Below are positions 47,223 through 59,124 of a DNA stretch of 64,000 nucleotides, piece after piece. Within the stretch, counting starts at the first letter, position 1, and the number at the start of each line of letters is the position of its first letter. A program made the position numbers and the translations under genes. The DNA comes from Mytilisepta virgata. Its lineage: Eukaryota; Mollusca; Bivalvia; Mytilida; Mytilidae. The stretch is from positions 36,819,528 to 36,883,527 of the forward strand of contig CM051520.1 of assembly GCA_028015205.1 (NCBI GenBank). The letters are read 5' to 3'. Under the pieces are notes generated by a model. It was not told the DNA's origin. It saw only the letters and a program-made list of their open reading frames with translations, and did not search any database.

Positions 47223-49215
47223 AAAAAGGCACGCCCTAAAATCTGGTGAAAAAAGCAAGCTCAAATATATTATGGAAAAAGACAATAATCAATTCTTTAT
47301 GAACCTCCCAAAAAATAATAATAATAATAAACATGAACCCTTTCATATATACATCAATTCGGTCAATGTCATTTTCCCCTTCATTACCTAATATTTAATT
47401 GTTGAATTTACTACCATAGATTTAAAAACCAAGTAAAACTGATATGGCTTTAAAGCCATGGGTTAAATTACTTAACTGTACACCTCATTACAGATTATTA
47501 AAATTGACCTATTTCAATAGTTCAATAGCTCTAATAACGTAACATACTAAAACAATGTGCTTATAATATAAGGAGAATTTTGTTTGATAGGTGTATTATC
47601 AGCATAACTTACCAATTCAAAATGTTAAACAAGAAGAAGAAAAACATGATAACAGTCTTAGAGCAAACTTGGTATCTGACCGACCCTTATTTGCAGTGCA
47701 TACACACTGTTATAAGTCAGGCGATTTTAAAAACTTTTTTTTCTACCTATCGACTATAATTTTTTGGATACTCAAAAGATATATAGTGAAACATGTTACG
47801 TTGATGCTTTATCTATAATTATAATGAATTTTTAAAATAATTATAGAAACCTAACTCTCGAGCGGATAGAAAACTAACAAAAGTACATTTTAACATCTGC
47901 AAGCTCTACTTTAAATATCGATCATATGTTCCGTACAAAATAGATCGAAATTGTAATTAAAATTATACAAATTTCTGTTTGAAAATATCACTTCATCATA
48001 CAAAAGTATAAATATTTGATGTTTTTAACATTGACGCAGTTTGAAATGACAGTCGATTGCGAATATTTCATTAAAGTTTGCAATGAACATCAGGTGAAAT
48101 GAGTTATAATTATAGAGTAGGACCTGGTTTCTCAAAATGATTCAAACTAAGTCGTGCACTTCCCCATAACTACTATCCACGCACTTCACCAGACCACTAC
48201 CCCTGGACTTAACTAGACCAGTATACATGCACCTTAGCATGATACTATTCGTGAATTTCACCAGTCCACCTTGAACTTCACCAGTACATTATCAGCGCAT
48301 TATCTGTGCACTTCAGTGCACTTCACAATAAAACAATCCATGCATTTTTACCGGACTATTATCGGTGCACTTCACCAAACCACTATCCCTTGGCTCAAAT
48401 TCACAAATACATAAGATAAATAAATCATTCGAATGCCACCAAATTTTACATTTTCGTAGATCCATACGTTAAAAAATTCGTACGGCTTCCACGGAACCCA
48501 GTATCTCGCCTGGTTTCGCTGTTGTCTATCTTTTCAGTGTAATAGTGGAATGTACATAATTTTTCTCAACATGTTATTTATTTATCATGAAGAAGCTTCT
48601 ATCCAGGTTTGGTAAAAATCCAGGATGGTTTAAGAAAGTAATTAATGTTTTGAAAACTTTAACTTCAGACTGCATGTAATGTTAACTGGGAGAAAAACGA
48701 AGTCCATTTATAAGTAAAATATGGAAAAATGGGGAAAAATTATTACAAAATTTTCCTCTGGATACTATCTTTTGTTCATGAACAAAAGCTTCTGTCCAGG
48801 TTTGGTAAAAATCCAGGGTAGTTTAAAAAAAGTTATTAATGTTTTAGAATGTAGTATCGCTATGTCTCGCTCCCGCGATTAAAGTCCGGCAGGCTCCACA
48901 AAAACTATATGCTTACCGTATCATATTAGCTACCAACATTCGTCGTAAAAATTCTAGGTACATTCCAAAAAAAAAAAAAAGAATACTTTCCATGATAGCT
49001 TTCAGAAAAGGTTATTTTTAAATCGACGTGTTCAATTACCTTAAATAGTTTTAAGTTAAATTGACATGAAAACAATAGAAATGATACAAATATAAATATT
49101 CTTCTGACCGCAGCACTGGAACGATACACCCCATTAAAAGTTGTACAAATTGTAAATTTAAACAAAGATGATACGGTATTTAGTGATTTCTTGTGTCAAT
49201 CGGAGTCATTTACAT
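47223..49215. repeat. Segmental duplication, copy 1 (unique part)
   Basis: Near-identical to 51593-54545, from 'aggcacgccctaaaatctgg' to 'tgtgtcaatcggagtcattt'. Copy 1 lacks two insertions present in copy 2: a 716-bp hairpin-bearing segment and a SINE. It includes a degenerate minisatellite at 48140-48400 based on 'cacttcaccagaccactat'. No gene is seen. Confidence 0.92.
48140..48400. repeat. Degenerate ~20-30-bp minisatellite
   Basis: Variants of 'gcacttcaccagaccactat' recur about ten times with irregular spacing. The paralogous array is at 53225-53475. Confidence 0.7.
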
Positions 49216-49310
49216 TTGCCTTTATTTTCATTTTAGTCTGACTTCGATATCAATATGAATACCCGGTTAGTGTAGAGTAATAGAGAAAAATACATGGCAA
49301 AATCCGTATC

Positions 49311-49402
49311 ACATGCCGTATCACCCCGAGATTTAAATATCATCCCGAGGGCCTCTGGCCCGAGGGATGATATTGATCGAGGGGTGATACGGATTGTGAC
49401 AT
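49311..49402. repeat. Foldback hairpin 4
   Basis: 'cgtatcaccccgag...atatcatcccgaggg' against 'cccgagggatgatat...cgaggggtgatacg', meeting at 'gggcctctggccc'. Arms are about 35-40 nt with few mismatches. A second small inverted pair, 'gtgatgatattgatatcatcac', follows at about 49473-49494. Confidence 0.9.
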
Positions 49403-49919
49403 TATTTATACGTTTTATCATATATCTGTCTAGTGAAGTGACCAATATTATTTTAAGGGGTATGATAAAGCGGTGATGATATTGATATCATCACAGTAGA
49501 CAATACAGCTGACAACGTATATGCAATTTTCCTTTATTTAGTACTAAGTATATGATAAACAGGTTTATTAAATAGGATTAACAAGAGGCAAGAATATCTA
49601 AGATTTACCAGCAATAGTCCTGTCAAAATAATATGAAAATTTAGTGAATTATGTCAGAAGAGAATTCCTAGCAGTTTCGGAAGACGCGTGATGGGGTCTT
49701 TTTTATATTTGGGACTGAAAATAAAATTAAAAAAAACGATATAGTTCAGCTTTAACATTAAACAAGTTCCAGACAATAAAAAAAAACAGGAAGGTAAACA
49801 AGCTCAATGACGTCCGAGGAACGAGTTCTAGCAATACTAAACTGCTAAAACATATCGTTCACGGTTAAAAGTTTCTTACACAAAATATTCAATCGGTTGA
49901 GAAAATCTTTTCAAATAAA

Positions 49920-50576
49920 CAGCTGCGCCACGAGCGCATGATACGCCCGTCGTCTTGTGTAAAAAAACATATGGAAACCCGGCAAAACATAAGCGTGTAA
50001 ACTTTTAAGCAATAGAGATACGGCGCGAAATGTGACCAAAAAGACTACCTTTTTTACCAAAAAGCTCAATAAAAATTCAATAACTCAAAAATAAAATAAA
50101 GAATCATAACTAACATGTGTGTGAAGTTTTATGCAATAATCATAAATAGTTTCTGAGATACGGGGCGACATGAGAACCCCCACCCCCTTTTTTACAAAAA
50201 ACCCAATAACTCTAAAATAAAATTTTGAATCATCACCAAAAAGTATACAGGTCTTAAGATTAATATAACTAAGAAGTGTGTAAAGTTTTAAGCAATAATC
50301 ATAAATCGTTTTTGAGATACCGCGCAACATGTGAAAAAAACACACCCCTGTTTTAGTTACAAAGTCCCGTAACTCAAAAAGTTTTAATCTTATTTTCACC
50401 AAAAAGTATACAGATCGTTTGACCATCATAAGAAACAACTATGTTACGTTTCATGAAATGTGGATAAGTTGTTCTCAAGTTACGGTGCGACATGTTTACG
50501 ACGGACAGACGGACAGACGGACGCCGGACATTTGTATACCATAATACGTCCCGTCAAAATTTTGACGGGCGTATAA
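49920..50576 (-). mobile_element. Helentron-like element J, unrelated ends but same layout
   Basis: On the - strand: 5' hairpin TACG-CCCGTCA / TGACGGG-A-CGTA, then 'ggcgtccgtctgtccgtctg'. About three units of roughly 160 bp follow ('gcaataatcataaat' near 50134 and 50293). It ends GACGGGCGTA, hairpin TGCGC-TCGTG-GCGCA, GCTG-TTT. There is no sequence match to the AGCTCACC group at the ends, only structural equivalence. Confidence 0.72.
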
Positions 50577-50892
50577 AAATGCTAAAACAATATGTTAATA
50601 TTTGAAAATAAAACACACTTTTGATAAAGGCCGTTGAAGCCAGGCTAATCTCGGACTAACAGAAAAATTAAAGTCGAAATTATCTATACAGACACAAGCC
50701 TGATAAAAATTCTTTGGTTGGACCCAATCGGGGATCAAAGCTCACTAACACTAGACCTCCGATGCAGTCACTAGCAGTTGAGATGGTTCTACATGGTATC
50801 CATGGTTACCGTAGCGGTCCTACTTAAATATGCCTGCAGAGAAAATGTATACGCCTGACGGTTTTAATGGTTGAATTTAACAATAAAATCAA

Positions 50893-51592
50893 CTAGAGGC
50901 TCCCGGGAACATGTATCGCCCACCCGATAGTACACTGCCTATTACATATAGCGACCAGTTCCCACAGGTTAAAAGTTCGGCTGTGGTGGCCATCTTGGTT
51001 GATAGTTTGGGTCAACGGACACAATTCTGAATGAGGACCATCTAAGGACCATTGCTGGTCAGGTTGGTTCCAACCTGTCGGTATTTTCAGATATGAAGAT
51101 TTTTTAATGAATTTTCCATACCATCTAATGTTAAATTATGTTCGGCTGTGGCGGCCATCTCGGTTGACAGTCCAGGTCATCCGACATAATTCTGAAAGAG
51201 GACAATCTAAAGACAATTTTTGCCAAGTCTTGTTCTAATTGACTGAGTTATTTTAGACAAGAAGATTATTTCATGAATTTTCCCATAGGATCCTATGTTA
51301 AACTTGGTTCACAGTCCGGGTCATATAACACAATTCTGAAAGGACCACCTTAGGACCATTGCTGCCAATATTGGTTCCATCTGGCCATGTATAGTTCCAC
51401 AGAAGAAGATTTTAAAAATTCATTCCCTTTTTTCTATTTTTAGTAAAGCAGCAATTTGGTTGGAAGTCGAGAATTCTGGACGTAATTTTCGAAGGTCGTT
51501 TTAGAGGTGAAGATCTTTAAAGGAATGTTTACGACGACGACGAACACGACAGACGCAAAGTGGTGACAATAGCTCACCGGGACCTGTTAGCT
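50893..51592 (-). mobile_element. Helentron-like element I (relative of H)
   Basis: On the - strand it starts near 51592 (AGCTAACAGGTCCCGGTGAGCT), followed by 'gcgtctgtcgtgttcgtcgt'. Units with 'cggctgtggcggccatct(t/c)ggttgaca' follow. It ends GGTGGGCGATAC, a GTTCCCGGGAGC hairpin and CTAG-TTG. It is the left part of the segmental duplication copy 2. Confidence 0.7.
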
Positions 51593-52083
51593 AAAAAGGC
51601 ACGCCCTAAAATCTGGTGAAAAAAGCAAGCTCAAATATATTATGGAAAAAGACAATAATCAATTCTTTATGAACCCCCCCCCCCAAAAAAAAAGAAATAA
51701 TAATAATAAACATGAACCCTTTCATATATACATCAATTCGGTCGATGTCATTTTCCCCTTCATTATCTTATATTTAATTGTTGAATTTACTACCATAGAT
51801 TTAAAAACCAAGTAAAACTGACATGGCTTTAAAGCCATGGGTTAAATTACTTCACTGTACACCTCCTAACAGATTATTAAGATTGACCTATTTCAATATT
51901 TCAATAGCTCTAATAATGTAACACACTAAAACAATGTGCATATAATATAAGGAGAATTTTGTTTGATTGATGTATTATCAGCATAACTTACCAAATTCAA
52001 AATGTTAAACAACAAGAAGAAAAACATGATAACAGTCTTAGAGCAAACTTGGTATCTGATCGACCCTAATTTGCAGTGCATAC

Positions 52084-52799
52084 TTATACAATAGTTGCTT
52101 ATATAGAGGGCATTATCATGATATAGTGACTGCCCAAGGGACTGATATTGCCTGAAACATTGATAATGCCCAAGCCGCAGGCGAGGGCATTATCAATGTT
52201 GAAGGCAATATCTGTCCCGAGGGCAGTCAATTTATCATGATAATGCCCTCTATATAAGCAACTATTATGTTTATTTCATTGAAGAATATAAATCTGCTGG
52301 GTGTGGGTTCCTTACATGTACATGTATGTTAAATACCTCCTGATGACCTCTGGATGTGTGTTTATGTTTCTGTCATTACTTTTGGTGCTATGCTGGTATA
52401 TTGTACATTCATGGAAGTTTCCCATATATATATTTTTTTCGACTTCAAGCGTTACTGACAAGAATTTATTATTCGAAATATGCATACCAACTAAGTACAT
52501 AAAAAAGGCACCCTGTTATATAATATTACAACAATACTATTTGAGCAAGTATTGTTTTTATTTCATTGAAACCAAAATTTCATCTAGAAATGTCTAGAAT
52601 TTAATTAACAACTGCTGCATCACGTTTGCGTTTTAAAAAGGGGACGTAACTCTAAATTGCAAGAAGGCATTACCGTGTGGTAATGCCCGCGGGCATTATC
52701 ATGATAATGCCTGCTTGGTATTTTAACGCAGATTAATAAATACCACATGACCATGTTTTAACCAATAAAAACAACTAAATTTTCTCTGATATGAAATAA
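52084..52799. other. 716-bp segment present only in duplication copy 2
   Basis: Flanked by 'tttgcagtgcatac' and 'cactgttataagtcaggcg', which are adjacent in copy 1. It contains hairpin 5 at its left end and the 20-bp palindrome 'ggcattatcatgataatgcc' near 52693-52713. It may be an inserted element or a deletion from copy 1; no target duplication is clear. Confidence 0.75.
52090..52266. repeat. Foldback hairpin 5, 82/13/82
   Basis: Left arm 52090-52171 and right arm 52185-52266 are near-perfect reverse complements; the loop is AAGCCGCAGGCGA. Arms include 'atagttgcttatatagaggg' and 'cattatcatgata'. Only a handful of mismatches across 82 positions. Confidence 0.95.
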
Positions 52800-53497
52800 A
52801 CACTGTTATAAGTCAGGCGATTTTAAAAACTTTTTCTCTACCTATCGACTATATTTGTTTGTATACTCAGAAGATATATAGTGAAACATGCACCGTTGAT
52901 ACTTTATCAATAATTAATGAATTTTTAAAATAATTATAGAAACCTAACTCTCGATTGGATAGAAAACTAACAAAAGTACATTTTAACATCTGCAAGCTCT
53001 ACTTTAAATATCGATCATATGTTCCGTACAAAATAGATCGGAATTCTAATTAAAATTATAACAAATTTCTGTTTGAAAATATCACTCCATCATACAAAAT
53101 TATAAATATTTGATGTTTTGACATTCGATTGCAAATATTTCATTAAAGTTTGCAATGAACATCAGGTGAAATGAGTTATAATTATAGAGTAGGACCTGGT
53201 TTCTCAAAATGATTCAAACTAAGTCGTGCACACTTCCCCATACCACTGTCCACGCACTTCACCAGACCACTACCCCTGGACTTCACTAGACCAGTTACAT
53301 GCACCTTAGCATAATACTATTCGTGAATTTCACCAGTCCACTTTCAACTGCACTTGTACATTATCAACGCATTATCTGTGCACTTCATCAGAACACTATC
53401 AGTGCACTTCACAATAAATATCCATGCATTTTTACCGGACTATTATCAGTGCACTTCACCAATCCACTATCCCTTGGCTCAAATTTACAAATACATA

Positions 53498-53706
53498 TGT
53501 CAACACTGAGGTTGTGAGTTCGAATCTCGCCTGTGGCGGAGTGTGTTCGACTCCGATCTAAAATTGACAAGGATTGCCAATTTTCCTGCCGAAGGTCGGT
53601 GGTTCTCTCCGGGTACTCCGGATTCCTCCACCAATAAAAACTGGCCGCCGCGAAATATCCAAATGTGCTGAAAACGGCGTAATACCCCAACTAAACAAAC
53701 AAACAA
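53498..53706 (+). mobile_element. 5'-truncated SINE with (ACAA)n tail
   Basis: Same family as 37287-37554, starting inside the tRNA-like head just before the B box (GTTCGAATC). Flanked by a perfect 11-bp duplication ACAAATACATA at 53487-53497 and 53707-53717. The paralogous site in copy 1 (about 48409-48419) has one copy of the target and no SINE. Confidence 0.96.
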
Positions 53707-54554
53707 ACAAATACATAAGATAAATAAATCATTCGAATGCCACCAAACTTTACATTTTCGCAGATCCATACCTTAAAAAATTCGTACGGGTTCCACGGAA
53801 CCCAGTATCTCGCCTGATTTCGCTGTTGTCTATCTTTTCAGTGTAATAGTGGAATGTACATAATTTTTCTCAACATGTTATTTATTTATCATGAAGAAGC
53901 TTCTGTCCAAGTTTGATAGAAATCCAGGATGGTTTAAGAAAGTAATTAATGTTTAAAAACTTTAACTTCAGACTGCATGTAATGTTAACTAGGAGAAATA
54001 CGAAGTCCATTTATAAGTAAAATATGGAAAAAAATTATTACAAAATTTTCCTCTAGATACTATCTTTTATTCATGAACAAGCTTCTGTCCAGGTTTGATA
54101 AAAATCCAGGATAGTTTTAAAAAAAAAGTTATTAATGTTTTAAAAACTTTAACCACAGCGTAAATGTGAATGTTGACACCGCCGACGACAGAATGTAGTA
54201 TCGCTATGTCTCGCTCCCGCGATTAAAGTCCGGCAGGCTTCACAAAAACTATATGCTTACCGTATCACATTAGCTACCAACATTCGTCGTAAAAATTCTA
54301 GGTACATTCCAAAAAAAAAAGAATACTTTCCATGATAGCTTTCAGAAAAGGTTATTTTTAAATTGACGTTTGTTTTCAATTACCTTAAATAGTTTTAAGT
54401 TAAATTGACATGAAAACAATAGAAATGATAAAAATATAAATATTCTTCTGACCGCAGCACTGGAACGATACACCCCATTAAAAGTTGTACAAATTGTAAA
54501 ATTAAACAAAGTGATTTCTTGTGTCAATCGGAGTCATTTACATTTATATCCTTA

Positions 54555-55155
54555 TCAGGAGGTCCAGATTTTGGCAATAATGAGTTTTTGTCTCTTTTGA
54601 TTAAAAACTTTAGTCTTGAACGTCCTCGACAAAGGCGTCTGGTTCTTCTGTGGGATTTGGGTTTGGTTCTATAGGTTCTACAGTTTCCTCCTTTTGAACC
54701 TTTATCCTTTTCTTCTTTTAAACATTTGACTTATAAATGTGGTTTCCTCTTAGCTTTGGCTACTGGTGGTAGGAGTGAAATTCATGTTTTATCCATTACT
54801 GAGTCTTGCATGCGTTTTTCTGCAGACAAGTCTTCAGTTACTTTACTTTCTGATCCAGCCTTTTTAGCATAGAATCAGTTGCCAGAAAAGGGTTCAGGTG
54901 TTATTGTGATTTCTGCTTTACCTCCTTCTGCAGGTAATCAGGGAGTATGTCCTGTTCAGACTTTGCTTCAGTATTTATCATCTTCGGCTGTTCTTAGCCC
55001 CTCCGGTTCTACCAGATTTTTTATTCATGTTAAAAAAGGAACTCGTGATATTTCAGCCAAAACCATTTCTACCTGGATTTGTCTGACAATCATGTTAGCT
55101 TAAAAGACTGACTGACCTGAAACTTTGACTAGACATCAAGTTAAAGCACACGAGT
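54555..55155 (+). pseudogene. Decayed tyrosine recombinase (DIRS/Crypton-like retroelement remnant)
   Basis: One + frame, broken by at least two in-frame stops (near 54654 and 54869), reads LERPRQRRLVLLWDLGLVL, PPFEPL, LTYKCGFLLALATGGRSEIH, CPVQTLLQYL and ISAKTISTWI. These are in the order of the catalytic domain of metazoan tyrosine recombinases: LLALATGxRxSEI is the first-Arg box, and VKAH(E/Q) near 55135, in another frame after a stop, resembles the HxxR box. No Tyr box was found. A broken remnant, not functional. Which YR element class it came from is not decided. Confidence 0.75.
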
Positions 55156-55255
55156 AAAGTCAAGAAATACCAAAGGGATATTTGAAGGAGGTAAAAATCG
55201 AAACAACTGACAAACTCCGGAGAACAACGAAGACAAGACCAAAACAATACATGTA
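55155..55255 (+). repeat. Interspersed repeat resembling a common Mytilus repeat
   Basis: 'aaataccaaagggatatttg', 'gtaaaaatcgaaa' and 'aactgacaaactcc' are words I associate with a very common mussel repeat. Recall only, not searched. Confidence 0.4.
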
Positions 55256-56829
55256 TTACAATTAAAAACATATTTCAATTCCTCCTCTTTATCGGAAATC
55301 TTATCAGCAGGTTTTTGGAGGTCCGATAGTACCTTCTACAACCATTATTTACGTTCCAATTCTAAAAATTTAGTTTTCGTAGTAAAATATCCTCACCAGT
55401 GCTCACAAGCGAGTAAACAATTCTTGACCAAGGAGTGGATAGTAAACAGCAAGTTATATAATTAATTTATATAACAAAACTTTTATCGTAATCTCAACTG
55501 CCTGCCAAATAATTTAAACGTTGCTCAGGTGACATTTTGCAGGAATTATTTTCACACCTATAAAAATTTCATGTGTTCAACTGTTCAAGGGCACTCCACC
55601 CAATTGGCTGAATATTCTACCCGTATTTCCAAACAATTTTTCTATGGAAGTAACGGCTGTGTTATTCAAACACAGCAAATTCAGTACAAAAGGACTATAT
55701 TCAACCAAACTTTAATCCATTAGCACAAGAAGTGTTATTCAAGTATTCTAAAGTACAGTTTGGACAACAATGATGGATGGAGGCAATATCAAATTTCGCC
55801 GTTCTAACAAAGTGTGCTGATAAATCACATAACAAAATTGGTGGACAAAAACATTTTAATATACAAAAATAATTTATAACAAAATAACATGATTATAGTG
55901 TCATAAATGTTATCACAGCTAAATACCACTCAAGGAGACAATAAAAAGAGAAAACAGATCTGCAAATATCTTAAAGAACATTGTAAAAATGACAAGAAAT
56001 ATTAAACTGGAGACTCTTGGGAACATTTAGTGCTCACCTTCAATATTTTAGCCAATCTTTATAAAGAAGTAGGGTGACCTTTCCCTCTATTTTTTTCACT
56101 TATAACTGCTTATTTTTGCGAATTTAAATTATTTACAAATCTCTATCATAATGATGGTGAATGTTTACACACAGAAATTTAGTGTTTATCAATAATACTT
56201 TCTGTGAATAAAGGCTGAATAGATGCAGTTTTGCACATTGGTCAAGCATTTTTTACTATTTTTTGGAATATCACCAAGGACACTTAGAACCAAAACAACT
56301 TTACTTTCACATGAAAAGGGATATATGTACTTGCTTTCAGCCAAAAAATGTTTTTGGTTCTGAGAGTCCTTTGTGTGAATAATGGGATTTAAGACCCCAA
56401 CATTGCAAATTTGTGTCTTCAAAGTCAATATACAGTGCATCAAATTTATTCAGTATTTTGTGATACATTTTATTATATAATAGGGTTTCCTTGAAATAAC
56501 TAATTACAAATGTAGATAGTTATTTTTAGAAAATCTTAAAGAGACACATATCCTGAGAGATTTTGAAAAGCATCAGGTAAGTACCTTATATACTTTTTTA
56601 GTTTTCTAATGGTAGCAGTATTTGTTCAAATGAGGAAATCAAGATTAAACTTTCCCACTTTATCACTCATAACTTTAAATTAAAATTGTTCATATTTAAG
56701 AATTTCTATTATTAACTATGGGAAAATAATGCAGTCGCGCATTAACAAGCAGAAACTAATTAGTGGTAAAAGCAGTGAAAATAGGCATATTTGACCAATT
56801 GTCATTTGAACAACTTCCTTAAAGATAAA
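55256..56829. other. Intergenic, no gene supported
   Basis: AT-rich. No recognisable protein domain in any open frame. Confidence 0.55.
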
Positions 56830-57785
56830 CAAGAGGCTCCCAAGAGCCTGAATCACTCACCTGTAATTTTTTGTGTAGATCTTGCATCAATGATTTTGCT
56901 ATTTAATGTATACGGTCACATTTTTCGCCTTAATATTAACTTGTACAGCTAACATATAGAATCCTGAACCCAAATACATATGGTTGCTAGGGAATTTTCA
57001 TTGGTTGCAATTGACCATTTTGGTCATGTTGACTTATTTGTAGATCTTACTTTGCTGAACATTTCTGCTTTTTACAGTTTGTCCTTATCTATAATAGTAT
57101 TCAAGTAATTAACCTAAAACAGCAAATTTCCTTAAAATAAACGGTAAAAACCCCAAAATGGGTTGACTGATTCGTCTGAAAATTTCATGGCAGGTAGATC
57201 TTGACCTCATGAACATTTTTACCCAGTCAGTTTTGCTTTAACTGCTTTAGTTTTTGAGATATGAGCCAAAAACTGCATTTCACCGCTATGTTCTACATTA
57301 GCAATGGTGGCCATGTTTGTTGATGGATCAAATCACAGGAAAAACTTTTTAAACTATTACCCTAAGGAACATTCACGTAAAGTTAAGTTGAAATTGGTCT
57401 TGTAGTTTCAGAGAAGAAAAACTAAATGACTTTAACAAGAAAATTGTGCAAAATTCAAGGGCAATAACTCCTTAAGGGGTCAATTGACCATTTTGGTCAT
57501 GTTGAATTATTTGTAGATCTTACTTTGCTGAACAATTATGCCATTTACATGGAAAAACTGCATTTCACCCCTGTGTTCTATTTTTAGCAATGGCAGCCAT
57601 GTTTGTTGGTGGATCAAATCCCTGGATACACACTTTAATCTAGATACCCTAAGAAACATCCAGGTAAAGTTTGAAAGTATTTGACCCAGTAGTTTCAGAG
57701 GAGAATATTTTTGAAATAGTTTATGATAACGGATGCCAAGCGAAGGCATAAGCTCACATGGCCCTTTGGGGCAAGTGAGCTTAAA
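56830..57785 (-). mobile_element. Helentron-like element F
   Basis: On the - strand: 5' hairpin AGCTCAC-TT-GCCC / GGGC-CAT-GTGAGCT at 57781, no long microsatellite. The interior has two diverged units with 'caatggcagccatgtttgtt' / 'ttctatttttagca'. 3' CAGGTGAGTGATT, hairpin GGCTC-TTGG-GAGCC, CTTG-TTT. No coding capacity. Confidence 0.78.
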
Positions 57786-58839
57786 AATGAGCAAACCCTT
57801 TGAAACTGCCTCCCAAAGCTATGTTTAGATATGTAACTTATTTGGTTGTTATTATTAGCAAATCTTAGAGGGGCATATATATACCAGGCTGACATTACAC
57901 ATCTTTTTGAAAATGGCCCAAGAAAGCAACAAAATCAGGAGAAAACTAGTCCTTTGGAAATAGAACATCTAGGATAATGGTGTTTTATTTCCAGTCTCCC
58001 AGACATTTCAATCTTTTTGCATGTAATTGTAAACTGATCAAACACAACTGAAGAAAGATGCAAAAGTGAAGGCAAAATCTCAAGTAGCCTATTTGACTAC
58101 GAGTACTGAAAAACAAATCTAACATAAAAAGTCTCAAGTTTTAAATGAACAAAAAATTCTTCTCAACTACACTGCCTTTCTTAGAATAAGTTAAACAATT
58201 TAATTTAAAAATTTCATTTTACTATAAAACATACATGTACCACAAATCCTGTCTAATGGCATTAAATGAGGTAATTACTTAATATAAGAGTATTATAGTC
58301 ATAAGTCATGCAACTTAGTTTTGTAAATTTATCAATGAAGTTTTACAGTAAATATATCACTTTTTATGTAAAACTTATACTAAATATTCATGATCATAAA
58401 TTAGAGGAATGTCTTAATTCACACGAACATAACAGCAAATTATTTTCGTCTACAAAATATTATGCAAACTATATATGTATGAATTTACATAAATACGCCT
58501 TAAATAGGAGTTAACTAAATCTTAGAAAAAGCCCCTAAATAATGGCCAAGAATTCTGACACCACATTTCACTTGATTCAGACAAAAAAGTTTAATACGTA
58601 CACAATAAGTACCGGTAAAACTTATGTGAAATCAATGATATTTTCATCAAATGTAATCCAGTCATGTGTCAAGCAGATGAAAAATCATATAATAAGCTTT
58701 CTTTCTTAACGTAATGGAAATAATGTCCCTGTAACATTGGTATGAAATTCACAATTTTTCTCTATTAGGTAAGGGGCATAAATCTAGAATGGTAAAATGT
58801 ACAATACCTTAGTTTGACCTTAATCTGATAATTGTGGTA
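57786..58839. other. Intergenic, nothing recognised
   Basis: AT-rich with no gene or clear repeat. Confidence 0.55.
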
Positions 58840-58843
58840 TTAA

Positions 58844-59120
58844 GGTATCCGGACCATAAAAGACCACGTGATTATTCAAAAGTTCCCGGATGTTCCACAC
58901 AACGCAATTGAAATGACCTCGGTAAGTATCGGCAAACTTCGGAAATGCCAATACATGTATAACTAACTTATTTTTACAGAATCTGCATATAAGCAACACA
59001 GTGTGTTTCAACTTGAGAAAAATATATATACAAAATTCCAGCTTTAAATTGTTTGGTTCAGCCATTCACGGTCAAAAAGAGATTAAATTTTCTATCATGA
59101 TCTATTATGGTCCGGATACC
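58844..59120. mobile_element. 277-bp MITE with TTAA target duplication
   Basis: Terminal inverted repeats GGTATCCGGACCATAA at 58844 and TTATGGTCCGGATACC ending 59120 match exactly and continue imperfectly inward. TTAA lies directly outside both ends (58840-58843, 59121-59124). TTAA duplications are typical of piggyBac and Kolobok transposons; which one supplied the transposase cannot be told. No coding capacity. Confidence 0.92.
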
Positions 59121-59124
59121 TTAA

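Larger units (their letters stand above)
51593..54545. repeat. Segmental duplication, copy 2 (unique part)
   Basis: Paralogue of 47223-49215. Removing the 716-bp segment 52084-52799 and the SINE plus one target copy (220 bp) leaves about 2017 bp against 1993 bp in copy 1. The homology ends at about 54545, directly against the decayed recombinase gene. Confidence 0.92.

Noticed and set aside
49473..49494. Small palindrome as an operator site
   Set aside because: Operator logic does not fit animal intergenic DNA; better seen as part of the foldback cluster.
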